This document shows positions 34,470 to 43,329 of a DNA stretch of 64,000 nt, one piece after another (the stretch's first letter is position 1; every line of letters starts with the position of its first letter). The position numbers and the translations under genes are program-made. The notes beneath the pieces are model-generated. The model searched no databases, had not been told where the DNA came from, and saw only the letters and a program-made list of their open reading frames with translations. Source of the stretch: Pseudomonas neuropathica (GTDB lineage: Bacteria; Pseudomonadota; Gammaproteobacteria; Pseudomonadales; Pseudomonadaceae); assembly GCF_015461835.1 (NCBI RefSeq), contig NZ_JACOPX010000011.1, positions 186,001-250,000 of the forward strand, in the 5' to 3' direction.

Positions 34470-35455
34470 AAACGGGTCTCGGCCATCTGGTAGGCGGTTT
34501 CCAGGGCGACTTGCAGGCTGCCGGTGTCGATCTTGCCGCTGCCGGCCAGATCCAGGGCAGTGCCGTGATCGACCGACGTGCGGATGATCGGCAGACCAAG
34601 GGTCACGTTGACGGCAGCGCCGAAGCCTTTGTACTTAAGCACAGGCAAACCCTGGTCGTGGTACATCGCCAGCACTGCGTCGCAGTGCTCCAGATATTTT
34701 GGGGTAAACAGAGTGTCGGCAGGCAGCGGGCCACGAAGGTCCATGCCCTCGCCGCGCAGGCGCTCTAATGTCGGTTCAATGATGTCGATTTCTTCATGGC
34801 CCAGATGTCCGCCTTCACCGGCGTGCGGGTTGAGTCCGCAAACCAGGATGCGTGGCTGGGAGATGCCGAATTTGTTTTGCAGGTCGCTGTGCAGGATCCG
34901 AGTCACACGCTCCAGCCGTTCGGGTGTGATTGCGTCGGCAATCTCGCGCAGGGGCAGGTGAGTGGTGACCAGTGCCACGCGCAAACCGCGGGTGGCGAGC
35001 ATCATCACCACTTGGGCGGTGTGGGTCAGGTCAGCGAGAAATTCCGTGTGCCCGGAAAAGGCGATGCCGGACTCGTTGATCACGCCTTTGTGCACAGGCG
35101 CGGTGATCATTCCGGCGAAATCACCGTTCACGCAGCCATTGCCGGCGCGGCTCAGGGTTTCAAGGACGAATGCGGCGTTGGCTTTGTCCAGTTGCCCGGC
35201 AACCACGGGGGCGCTGAGTGGTGTGTCCCAGACATACAGGCTGCCTGCGGGTGCAGGAGCATCCGGCCAGATGCCAGGCGCAACATCCAGCAAAGTGACG
35301 GCCAGCCCCAACTGCGCGGCCCGCTCGGAGAGCAGGTCGCGGCTGGTGATGGCAATCAGGGGATGTGGCTGGGCTTGCGAGGCGAGCAGCAGGCACAGGT
35401 CGGGACCGATGCCGGCTGGTTCGCCGGGTGTCAGCGCGAAACGCTTGGGTTTCAC
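34466..35455 (-). CDS. pdxA: 4-hydroxythreonine-4-phosphate dehydrogenase PdxA
   Basis: PdxA oxidises 4-phosphohydroxy-threonine in pyridoxal phosphate synthesis, using NAD and a divalent metal. The 329-residue protein starts KRFALTPGEPAGIGPDL and has the metal ligands in FSGHTEFLADLTH, LNPHAGEGGHLGHEE and AMYHDQGLPVLKY. The start codon is GTG at 35453-35455, overlapping the surA stop in a GTGA arrangement. Confidence 0.96.
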   Translation of the reverse strand: MKPKRFALTPGEPAGIGPDLCLLLASQAQPHPLIAITSRDLLSERAAQLGLAVTLLDVAPGIWPDAPAPAGSLYVWDTPLSAPVVAGQLDKANAAFVLETLSRAGNGCVNGDFAGMITAPVHKGVINESGIAFSGHTEFLADLTHTAQVVMMLATRGLRVALVTTHLPLREIADAITPERLERVTRILHSDLQNKFGISQPRILVCGLNPHAGEGGHLGHEEIDIIEPTLERLRGEGMDLRGPLPADTLFTPKYLEHCDAVLAMYHDQGLPVLKYKGFGAAVNVTLGLPIIRTSVDHGTALDLAGSGKIDTGSLQVALETAYQMAETRL

Positions 35456-36774
35456 TGCGCTGCCTGGTCTGCACCAGGGAGTTTGATCTCTACGTACGCT
35501 TCGTCACGGATCTGACGCAGCCAGGTTTGCAGCTCTTCGTCGTATTTGCGGTTACGCAGTACGGTCATGGCTTGCTGCTCGCGGGCCTGTTCGGTGCTGT
35601 CGGTGGCGCGACGGCCAAGGACTTCCAGAACGTGCCAGCCATATTGAGTCTGGAATGGCTTGGACAGCTGACCTTGTGGGGTCTTGGCCATCACTTCGCG
35701 GAATTCCGGTACCAGTGCGTTCGGGTCGATCCAGTTCAGGTCGCCGCCATTGAGCGCCGAACCCGGGTCTTCGGAATAGCTTTTCGCCAGAGTGGCAAAA
35801 TCTTCACCGGCCAGAATGCGCTCGTACAAGGATTGAACCAGTGCCTTGGTCTTCGCTTCATCGCGAATCGGGCTCGGCTTAACCAGAATGTGGCGTACAT
35901 GCACTTCGTCGCGCATCTGCGCTTCGCCACCACGTTTTGCCAGCAGCTTGAGGATGATGAAACCACCCGGCGTGCGTGCAGGTTGCGTGATGTCGCCTAC
36001 AGCCATGCTGCTCAACTCGCGGTCGAACGGCGGTGGCAGTTGCGCGGCTTTACGCCAGCCCATGTCGCCGCCTTCCAGTGCGTTGTCGCTGCCGGACTTG
36101 GCAACGGCCATCTGGCCGAAGTCAGCGCCTTGCTTGAGTTGCTGGTAAACCTCCATGGCCTGACGGGCAGCGCTCTGAATCGCTTCAGAGTTGGCGCTTT
36201 CCGGCGTCGGGATCAGGATGTTGGCCAGGTGCAGCTCTTCGGACAGTTGCATTTTGCCCAGGTCGGAAGCGAGGAAGTTCTTCACTTCCTGCTCGGAAAC
36301 CTGGATGCGTTCTGCCACGCGACGCTGACGCACACGGCTGATGATCATCTCGCGTTTGATCTGATCACGGGCGTCGTCATAGTTCAGGCCGTCGCGAGCC
36401 AGAGCAGTACGGAACTGCTCAACCGACATGTTATTGCGCTGGGCAATGGTGCCGACCGCCTGGTTCAGTTCTTCATCGGTGATGCGGATGCCGGAGCGTT
36501 CGCCGATCTGCAGTTGCAGGTTTTCGACGATCAGGCGCTCAAGCACCTGTTGATCCAGTACGCCAGGAGGCGGCAGGCCGCCACCACGCTTGGCGATGGT
36601 CTGCTGTACTTCGTGGACGCGCTGGTCCAGTTGGCTCTGCATGACCACATCGTTGTCGACGATCGCTACCACTTTGTCGATGGATTGAACTGCGGCGTTA
36701 GCCGCAGTACCCAGGAACAGCGCGCCCAGCATCAGCGGGCGCAGACAATCAGAAAGCTTGGTCTTCACGTTCAC
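35452..36774 (-). CDS. surA: Periplasmic peptidyl-prolyl isomerase and chaperone SurA
   Basis: SurA escorts outer-membrane beta-barrel proteins across the periplasm. The 440-residue protein has a signal peptide ending near ANAAVQ (about residue 27), the helical N-terminal chaperone domain, and two parvulin domains (one around ELHLANILIPTPESANSEAI, the second around EVHVRHILVKPSPIRDE). The start is a GTG at 36772-36774 with AAGG five bases upstream; a second GTG two codons later is an alternative. It overlaps the end of lptD by 26 bases, and LptD is a SurA client. Confidence 0.96.
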   Translation of the reverse strand: MNVKTKLSDCLRPLMLGALFLGTAANAAVQSIDKVVAIVDNDVVMQSQLDQRVHEVQQTIAKRGGGLPPPGVLDQQVLERLIVENLQLQIGERSGIRITDEELNQAVGTIAQRNNMSVEQFRTALARDGLNYDDARDQIKREMIISRVRQRRVAERIQVSEQEVKNFLASDLGKMQLSEELHLANILIPTPESANSEAIQSAARQAMEVYQQLKQGADFGQMAVAKSGSDNALEGGDMGWRKAAQLPPPFDRELSSMAVGDITQPARTPGGFIILKLLAKRGGEAQMRDEVHVRHILVKPSPIRDEAKTKALVQSLYERILAGEDFATLAKSYSEDPGSALNGGDLNWIDPNALVPEFREVMAKTPQGQLSKPFQTQYGWHVLEVLGRRATDSTEQAREQQAMTVLRNRKYDEELQTWLRQIRDEAYVEIKLPGADQAAQ

Positions 36775-39547
36775 GATAACCTTGAATGCCTTTGTCGAGG
36801 AAGCTCTCTACCTTGGCGCCAGTCAGGCCGCCGAGTCCCTTCAGAACAATTTGGAGGAAGACGCCATGGTCGCCTTTTTCGTTTTGCGGAGCTTCCTGGC
36901 TGAACTCGTCATAGGAAACCCAGTAACGGTTGATCAGGCGCAGTTTCCAGCAGCAGTTGTCGTACTCGAAACCACCGAAGGCTTCCAGGGTACGGTTACG
37001 GTTGTAGTCATACTGCCAGCGGCTGATCGCGTTCCACTGTGGAACGATCGGCCAGATAACCGAGAAGTCATGCTGCTGGATCTTGTAGTAGTCCTTCACG
37101 TAGCCAGGCTGGCCAGGGGTGCCGTAGTCACCACCGCCCACCGACCATTTACCGGTGTTCTGGTCGTAACGAACCTGGTCGTTGCGATAGCGATAGCCGG
37201 CGTTGATAACCTTGTTCGGGTTGTCTTCAGGCTGGTAGTGGAACATCGCGCTGCCGGAACGTGGGCTGCGGCTGTCCGGATCCCAGTTGTAGTCGGCCGT
37301 GGTGCGCCAGTCGCGGTTCCAGCGATATTCGTATTCCAGTGCGTATGGCGAGACGTCGGACTGGGCATCTTTGCGATCCTTGAACGCGATACCTGGCAGT
37401 TGTACTTCACGATCCTTGAAGTAGTAAGCCTGACCGACGCTGATGCGTTGACGCTCGAAACCGTTGTCTTCAATCCAGCGGCTGGTTACGCCCAGCGACA
37501 GCTTGTTCTCGTCGCCGACACGGTCGGAGCCGGAGAAGCGGTTGTCACGGAACAGCGAGGCGTAGTTGAAGGTGTATTCGCTGGTGTCGAATACTGGAAT
37601 GTCTTCCTGATCAACCTTCGGTACATAGAGGTAGAACAGGCGTGGTTCCAGGGTCTGGCGGTAGTTCTTGCCGAAGTACGACGTATTGCGGTCGAAGTAC
37701 AGGCCGCTGTCGATACTGGCGATTGGTACGCCACGGTTCTGGTTGCTGTCGAATTCACCGTTGAGTTTTTTCTGCTCAGCAGTCATCGCATCGATCTGCG
37801 ATTTACCGGTGTTGTCCAGATCCAGCTGATATTGAGTGTACTGATACTTCAGCGATGGCTTCAGGAAGCCATAAGTCCAGTTCATTGGCAGGCTGACACC
37901 TGGTTTCAGGTTCAGACGGTCGCCGTTTGCTCGAGCCAAGCCGGATACGTGAGTATCGAGACGATCCTCTCCAACCCCGTTTTCATCAATGAACTGGCCA
38001 GTTTTCAGATCACGATCAAACCGGACAAGCTCCGTCTCGTAATCGAAGTTCAAACCTTCCGGATGATACGGCAGCTGACCATTGAAGGTGATCTGCGGCA
38101 GACGACCATACGGAGTGATGTTCGAAACAGTGGCCAATTGGTACTGCTGAGCATTCAAGCGAGCGGTATAGCTGTCGCCACGATAAGTAACCGCGCCCTG
38201 CTGGTTCACGAAGTCGCTGGATTTCACGCCAATCTGATCGGTCTGCAGATCCTGGAAATAATAAGGATCGCTGATCTTGGTGTAGTCGACTTCGGTGAGC
38301 ACGCGGGAGTCGAGACCGCCCTTGTGCTGCCAGTTGTACATGTAGCGGGTTTTTTCGTAGTCGGTCTGCTTGCTGCGCTCGGTATCGTCATCGTTCAGAT
38401 ACGCGGCACCGAACTGACCTTCACTCGACTTGGTCAGGTAACGGAACTCGCCTTCCACCAACATGCCACGCTTGCTCATGTAGCGCGGGTACAACGTGGC
38501 GTCGTAGTTCGGCGCCAGGTTGAAGTAGTACGGGGTCACCAGCATGAAGCCGGTATCGCTGCCGCTGCCGATGGTTGGCGGCAGGAAGCCCGACTGACGA
38601 CGGTCGTCGATCGGGAAGTAGATGTACGGCGTGTACAGAATCGGAATGTCTTTTACGCGCAACGTCACGTTGGTCGCGGTACCGAAACCGGTGGCCGGGT
38701 TCAAGGTGATGTTGTTGCCCTTGAGCTGCCAGGCGTTGCTGTTCGGTTCGCACGTGGTGTACGTGCCGTCCTTCAAGCGGATGATCGCGTTTTCGGCACG
38801 CTTGGCGTACAGCGCGTTACCGCGGATACGCGATTTGTGCATCACGTATTCGGCGTTGTCGACCTTGGCTTCACCGGTGTCGAGCTGCACATCGGCGTGA
38901 TCGCCAACGATCAGCGCGCCGTTGTCGCGGATACGTACATCGCCATTGAGTTCGGCGCGGCTCTCGGCCTGATACAGGCTGGCCTCGTCGGATTCGACCT
39001 GCATGCTGCCCTGACGCAGGACAACATCACCGGCCAGCGTACCGACTTGATCATCGGTGTTATAGCGCGAGGCTTTTGCGCCGATAAAGGTCGGAGCATC
39101 GCTTTTGTTCGTCTTGTCATTCATGCCAGGACGAATCGGTTCGATGTAGGCACCAGAGCAGTAAGGCCCGGTCTCGGCCAATTGGGCGGCGGTGAGCTTC
39201 TCGCGCGGAACCCAGTCGAGGTGACTGAAGTCTTCGCTACGGGATTTCAAACCGCGGCCCTTGGCTTCGGTGACCAGCGCCGTTTTAGGCGCTGTGTCGG
39301 CAGCCGAACCGTTCTCGGTCGCCGCTTCGCCCGTAGCGCTGACGGCACTGCCGTCATGCACCGGACGCGGCGGCAACGCAGCAGCGGTTGATTTGGGCGC
39401 ACAGGCCCAACCACCCGAAGCCGAGACGGAGCAGTCATACTGCTCGGCGGCAACAACGAATTGACTGGCCAGAGGTTGCATAGCCAGCAGACTGCCGGTT
39501 ACCAACAACGGAAATTTTTTACGAAACGCGGGGGATTTCAATGCCAT
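36749..39547 (-). CDS. lptD: LPS-assembly protein LptD
   Basis: LptD, with the lipoprotein LptE, inserts lipopolysaccharide into the outer leaflet of the outer membrane. The 932-residue protein has a signal peptide (cleaved near residue 33 before EQYDCS), a variable Ala/Thr-rich stretch, the LptA-like periplasmic jellyroll (TDDQVGTLAGDVVLRQGSMQ), and a long C-terminal beta-barrel with alternating aromatic strands. Cysteines near the N-terminus and the pair in FEYDNCCWKLRLINRYW near the end are those used for the inter-domain disulfides. I start at MALKSPAFRKKF because upstream residues are not signal-like. Confidence 0.96.
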   Translation of the reverse strand: MALKSPAFRKKFPLLVTGSLLAMQPLASQFVVAAEQYDCSVSASGGWACAPKSTAAALPPRPVHDGSAVSATGEAATENGSAADTAPKTALVTEAKGRGLKSRSEDFSHLDWVPREKLTAAQLAETGPYCSGAYIEPIRPGMNDKTNKSDAPTFIGAKASRYNTDDQVGTLAGDVVLRQGSMQVESDEASLYQAESRAELNGDVRIRDNGALIVGDHADVQLDTGEAKVDNAEYVMHKSRIRGNALYAKRAENAIIRLKDGTYTTCEPNSNAWQLKGNNITLNPATGFGTATNVTLRVKDIPILYTPYIYFPIDDRRQSGFLPPTIGSGSDTGFMLVTPYYFNLAPNYDATLYPRYMSKRGMLVEGEFRYLTKSSEGQFGAAYLNDDDTERSKQTDYEKTRYMYNWQHKGGLDSRVLTEVDYTKISDPYYFQDLQTDQIGVKSSDFVNQQGAVTYRGDSYTARLNAQQYQLATVSNITPYGRLPQITFNGQLPYHPEGLNFDYETELVRFDRDLKTGQFIDENGVGEDRLDTHVSGLARANGDRLNLKPGVSLPMNWTYGFLKPSLKYQYTQYQLDLDNTGKSQIDAMTAEQKKLNGEFDSNQNRGVPIASIDSGLYFDRNTSYFGKNYRQTLEPRLFYLYVPKVDQEDIPVFDTSEYTFNYASLFRDNRFSGSDRVGDENKLSLGVTSRWIEDNGFERQRISVGQAYYFKDREVQLPGIAFKDRKDAQSDVSPYALEYEYRWNRDWRTTADYNWDPDSRSPRSGSAMFHYQPEDNPNKVINAGYRYRNDQVRYDQNTGKWSVGGGDYGTPGQPGYVKDYYKIQQHDFSVIWPIVPQWNAISRWQYDYNRNRTLEAFGGFEYDNCCWKLRLINRYWVSYDEFSQEAPQNEKGDHGVFLQIVLKGLGGLTGAKVESFLDKGIQGYREREDQAF

Positions 39548-39677
39548 CTTATTAGTCCGGGCTTCCTGCGTGCCATCTGCCCGCGGTGTGGGCCGCACGC
39601 CTCTCGATGGTCTGAAAAAGATGCTGGATAATAAAGCATGACCCGCTTGACGGCTAGCGCCGTCGGAGACCCTTGCA

Positions 39678-40697
39678 ATGCCTGACCAAGATGTACGCTT
39701 GCAACACCTGAAAGTTTGGCTCGATGAGCAGTTGGCAATCCTGTTTGCAGATCAGGGCTGGGGCACCGTGCCCCCGGCCACGTTGACTGCGGCCAGCAGC
39801 GACGCGAGTTTCCGCCGTTACTTCCGCTGGGAAGGCGAGGGTCGCAGCTTCGTCGTGATGGACGCGCCACCGCCCCAGGAAAACTGCAAACCGTTCGTGG
39901 ATATCGCTTTTTTGCTGGCGAAATCCGGAATAAATGTGCCGAAAATTTATGCCGAGGACCTCGAGCGCGGATTTCTTTTGCTCAATGACCTGGGCAGCCA
40001 GACCTATCTCGACGTGATCGATGGCGAAAATGCCGACGCTTTGTTCAACGATGCCTTGCAAGCACTGCTGGCTTTTCAGCAGTTGCCGATGGTTGCACCG
40101 TTGCCGAGCTACGACGTTGCCTTGCTGCGCCGTGAGCTGGAACTGTTCCCTGAGTGGTATGTGAAGCGTGAACTCGGTGTCGAATTCGATTCGACTCAGC
40201 AACAGCAGTGGCAGCAGGTCAGCGATCTGCTGATCGACAGCGCACTCGCTCAACCCAAAGTGCTGGTGCACCGCGACTACATGCCACGCAACCTGATGCT
40301 CAGCGAGCCGAACCCCGGCGTGCTGGATTTCCAGGATGCGGTCTACGGCCCGGTGACCTACGACGTGACGTGCCTGTTCAAGGACGCATTCCTCAGTTGG
40401 CCTGAAGAGCGTGTACGCGGCTGGCTGGAAAGCTACTGGCAACAAGCCTCGGCGCTGAACATCCCGGTGCAGCCGGACTTCGAAGACTTCCTGCGCGCCA
40501 GCGATCTGATGGGCGTGCAGCGTCATTTGAAAGTCATCGGCATCTTCGCGCGCATCTGCCACCGTGACGGCAAGCCGCGTTATCTGGCCGACGTGCCACG
40601 TTTCTTCTCCTATATAGAAGCGGTGATTGCGCGACGTCCTGAATTGGCCGAACTGCAAGCGCTGTTCACCAGCCTGCGGGGTGGAGCAACAGCATGA
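39678..40697 (+). CDS. amgK: N-acetylmuramate/N-acetylglucosamine anomeric kinase AmgK
   Basis: AmgK phosphorylates MurNAc (and GlcNAc) at the anomeric carbon in the cell-wall recycling route that bypasses de novo UDP-MurNAc synthesis and gives intrinsic fosfomycin resistance in pseudomonads. The 339-residue protein has the aminoglycoside-phosphotransferase fold with catalytic VHRDYMPRNLML and metal-binding LDFQDAVYGP. The stop overlaps the murU start (ATGA), and this pairing is why I name it AmgK rather than a generic kinase. It is divergent from lptD. Confidence 0.93.
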   Translation: MPDQDVRLQHLKVWLDEQLAILFADQGWGTVPPATLTAASSDASFRRYFRWEGEGRSFVVMDAPPPQENCKPFVDIAFLLAKSGINVPKIYAEDLERGFLLLNDLGSQTYLDVIDGENADALFNDALQALLAFQQLPMVAPLPSYDVALLRRELELFPEWYVKRELGVEFDSTQQQQWQQVSDLLIDSALAQPKVLVHRDYMPRNLMLSEPNPGVLDFQDAVYGPVTYDVTCLFKDAFLSWPEERVRGWLESYWQQASALNIPVQPDFEDFLRASDLMGVQRHLKVIGIFARICHRDGKPRYLADVPRFFSYIEAVIARRPELAELQALFTSLRGGATA

Positions 40698-41365
40698 AGG
40701 CAATGATTCTGGCGGCCGGCAAAGGCGAGCGCATGCGTCCGCTGACCCTGACCACGCCGAAACCACTGGTGCGTGCCGGCGGTGTTCCCCTGATCGAATA
40801 TCACCTGCGCGCCCTCGCGGCCGCAGGATTCAACGAGATCGTGATCAACCACGCCTGGCTCGGTCAGCAGATCGAGGATTATCTGGGTGACGGCTCGCGA
40901 TTTGGTGTGAGCATTCAGTACTCGCCCGAAGGCGAGCCACTGGAAACCGGCGGGGGGATTTTCCGGGCGCTGCCGATGCTTGGCGATGATGCGTTCCTGG
41001 TGGTCAACGGTGATATCTGGACCGATTATGACTTCAGCGTCCTGCACCAGCCGATCAACGGACTCGCGCATCTGGTCCTTGCGGACAACCCGACGCATCA
41101 CCCGAACGGTGATTTCACGTTGGCCGATGGCCAGGTGATCGATGGCCAGCCTGATGCTGCAACCCTGACCTACAGCGGCATTGCTGTGCTGCATCCGCAA
41201 CTGTTCGACGGTTGCACCGATGGCGCGTTCAAGCTGGCACCGCTGCTGCGCAAAGCCATGGCGGCTGGCGAAGTGAGTGGCGAACGCCTGAAAGGGCACT
41301 GGGTCGATGTCGGTACGCATGAGCGTCTGGCCGAAGCTGAAACATTGATAGAAGCGAGTCGCTGA
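40694..41365 (+). CDS. murU: N-acetylmuramate alpha-1-phosphate uridylyltransferase MurU
   Basis: MurU converts MurNAc-1-phosphate and UTP to UDP-MurNAc, the step after AmgK. The 223-residue nucleotidyltransferase begins MKAMILAAGKGERMRPLTL followed by TPKPL, the sugar-nucleotide signature, and has the metal-binding VVNGDIWTDYDF. A GGAG site lies inside the end of amgK. It is shorter than glucose-1-phosphate enzymes because it lacks the C-terminal beta-helix, as expected for MurU. Confidence 0.95.
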   Translation: MKAMILAAGKGERMRPLTLTTPKPLVRAGGVPLIEYHLRALAAAGFNEIVINHAWLGQQIEDYLGDGSRFGVSIQYSPEGEPLETGGGIFRALPMLGDDAFLVVNGDIWTDYDFSVLHQPINGLAHLVLADNPTHHPNGDFTLADGQVIDGQPDAATLTYSGIAVLHPQLFDGCTDGAFKLAPLLRKAMAAGEVSGERLKGHWVDVGTHERLAEAETLIEASR

Positions 41366-41366
41366 C

Positions 41367-42134
41367 ATGTTGTGGCCAGGGACTCTGATTGGAGCCGGAG
41401 CGGGTTTTGCAATCGCCAGCATTCCGGGGGCCATGCTTGGGGCATTGTTGGGGCAGGCGCTGGATCGGCGTCTGCACTTGCAGAGCTGGGGACACTTGCG
41501 GGAAAAACTCGGCGGTCGGCCGATGCTGCGCAACGACGAACTGTTGTTTGTGTTGCTCGGGCGTCTGGCCAAGAGTGATGGTCGGGTTACCGACGGGCAT
41601 ATCCAGCAGGCGCGCAACGAGATGCGTGCGCTGGAGATGAGTGAGCCGGCAACGCGCCGTGCCATCGCGGCATTCAACCGTGGCAAGTCTGAAAATGACA
41701 ATCTGCGCGGTTATCTGCGGCGCTTGAGCGCGCAGCCCCATGCGGCCGAGGGTGTCTTGCGTGCGTGCTGGCGGATGGTCTGGGCCGATGGTCGTGCTGG
41801 CGTCAGCGAGCGTGAATTGTTGGCGCAGTGGGGTAAATGGCTGGGCTGGACAACGCATCAGGTGCAGGCGCTGGCCAGTGATTACGAACCGGGCAAGCGT
41901 CCGATCGTCAGTGCTGCAGTGAGCTATCAGGAGGCGATGCGTTTATTGGGCGTGTCGGCGTCCAGTGAGCCGGCGCAGATCAAACGGGCCTATCGGCGCC
42001 TGCTCAGTCGTCATCATCCGGACAAGATTGCCGGAACGGGGGCGACGCCAGCGCAGGTGCGTGAGGCGACTGATAGAACCCGGGAGCTGCACAATGCCTA
42101 TACGTTGATTCGTGAGCGGCGGGATTTTCGCTAA
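41367..42134 (+). CDS. djlA: DnaJ-like co-chaperone DjlA
   Basis: DjlA is a membrane-anchored J-domain protein that works with DnaK. The 255-residue product has an N-terminal glycine-rich transmembrane segment (LIGAGAGFAIASIPGAMLGA), a central TerB-like helical domain (RLAKSDGRVTDGHIQQARNE), and a C-terminal J domain with the HPD motif (LLSRHHPDKIAG, near residue 217). It begins one base after the murU stop. Confidence 0.92.
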   Translation: MLWPGTLIGAGAGFAIASIPGAMLGALLGQALDRRLHLQSWGHLREKLGGRPMLRNDELLFVLLGRLAKSDGRVTDGHIQQARNEMRALEMSEPATRRAIAAFNRGKSENDNLRGYLRRLSAQPHAAEGVLRACWRMVWADGRAGVSERELLAQWGKWLGWTTHQVQALASDYEPGKRPIVSAAVSYQEAMRLLGVSASSEPAQIKRAYRRLLSRHHPDKIAGTGATPAQVREATDRTRELHNAYTLIRERRDFR

Positions 42135-42165
42135 CCGTTAAAGCTGTGTTGCCAGTGATGACCCC

Positions 42166-42248
42166 TTCGCGAGCAAGCTCGCTCCCACATTCGAACGCAT
42201 GCCAGCTCAGGGAATGCGATCAAGTGTGGGAGCGAGCTTGCTCGCGAA
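42166..42248. repeat. REP inverted-repeat pair after djlA
   Basis: Two perfect inverted copies of 24 bases (left ttcgcgagcaagctcgctcc from 42166; right ending gcttgctcgcgaa at 42248) flank a 35-base spacer between convergent djlA and the DUF3530 gene. It is the GCGAGCAAGCTCGCTCC variant. Confidence 0.9.
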
Positions 42249-42272
42249 TGAAGGCGCCTCGGTCTTATTCGG

Positions 42273-43256
42273 TCAGTCCGTGTTCTGCGGATTCAGCCAG
42301 CCACGCACCCGACGGAACAACTGTTCCTGCTCAGCCTTGTTGTCTGGCAAGGCTCTGAGCGCCACTTGGCTGAACGCCGAAGTCTTCAAGCGCTTGCTCG
42401 CCTGCATGCGCTCCAGCGCGGCGTTGCGATCCAGCGGCTTGTCCATGTAGAAAATATCTGCGGTCGGCAGCTTCAGCGTTGGCGTCAGCTCGGCCAGTGG
42501 CGGTTTGGCCTTGGCTGGCATCTGCGCATCGACCATGACGAACTTCTCTACCTGCGCGGTTTGTTTCTCGCCCAGGTATCGCGCGGCCCAATAGGCGCCG
42601 GTGCCGTGTCCGAGCACGACAATGCTGCGTGCACTCTGCTGTTCGGCGTAGGCAATCGCGGCGTCGATGCGCGCGAAGATGCGTTCGGCGTCAGCCTTGG
42701 ATTGTTCTTCAGGGGTTTCGGCGACCACTTGATCCGTCACTTCGGCTTCACCGCCAGCGGCTTGTTCAATTGGCTGCGCGGTGGTGGAGTCCTTGCTACC
42801 CGACTCCGGTGCTTTCGGCGCAACCGGCGCTTCAACCACGCGCGGTGCGATGGCGTCGCTTTGCAGATCGGGCAGGGTGATACTCAGGCTGCTCCATTTT
42901 GCATCCGGCAGTTTGCGCCGCAATGGGCCGATTGCCTGCGGCCAGTCAGCGGTTTCGCCGGCGCCAGGGATGATGATCACCGCGCCTTTGGGCTCGGCGG
43001 TGTTGGCCGGTTTCCACAGGGCGAGGAAGCTGTCGCTACCGGCCTGCAATTGTTGCTGTTCTTGCGCCGGGACTTTACGTTCCAGTGCGGCGGCCTCTTC
43101 CTGACTACGCTCTAGCAGTGGCTGACGTTCGGCCGGTTTTTCTTCTGCCGGTTTTTCCGCCGCAGGAGCGGGGTCGGCGGCGTTGACGGAAAACGCACAG
43201 GGCAGGATCAGCGACAGGCACAATGCTGGCATTGCCAGGCGGTAAACAGAGGGCAT
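42273..43256 (-). CDS. DUF3530 family periplasmic protein, alpha/beta-hydrolase-like
   Basis: The 327-residue protein has a signal peptide (to about residue 26, SVNAADPAP), a low-complexity Pro/Ala/Glu/Lys stretch, and a core resembling DUF3530 alpha/beta hydrolases (KGAVIIIPGAGETADWPQA and SIVVLGHGTGAYWAARYL). A second charged low-complexity insertion lies near residues 140-190. At the nucleophile elbow the sequence is GHGTG, not the usual G-x-S-x-G, so the canonical serine is missing. Function is unknown. It diverges from the kinase gene on the other strand. Confidence 0.8.
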   Translation of the reverse strand: MPSVYRLAMPALCLSLILPCAFSVNAADPAPAAEKPAEEKPAERQPLLERSQEEAAALERKVPAQEQQQLQAGSDSFLALWKPANTAEPKGAVIIIPGAGETADWPQAIGPLRRKLPDAKWSSLSITLPDLQSDAIAPRVVEAPVAPKAPESGSKDSTTAQPIEQAAGGEAEVTDQVVAETPEEQSKADAERIFARIDAAIAYAEQQSARSIVVLGHGTGAYWAARYLGEKQTAQVEKFVMVDAQMPAKAKPPLAELTPTLKLPTADIFYMDKPLDRNAALERMQASKRLKTSAFSQVALRALPDNKAEQEQLFRRVRGWLNPQNTD

Positions 43257-43329
43257 CGGTTATTCCAGGCCAGAAAGTATCCCGGCAGCCTAAAGGGTTG
43301 GTCAGAATTTGTCAGTGTATGAGACTTCA

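Noticed and set aside
36758..39391. An 877-codon open frame on the plus strand opposite lptD
   Set aside because: It mirrors lptD codon structure, has no ribosome site or protein-family features, and lptD on the other strand is unmistakable.
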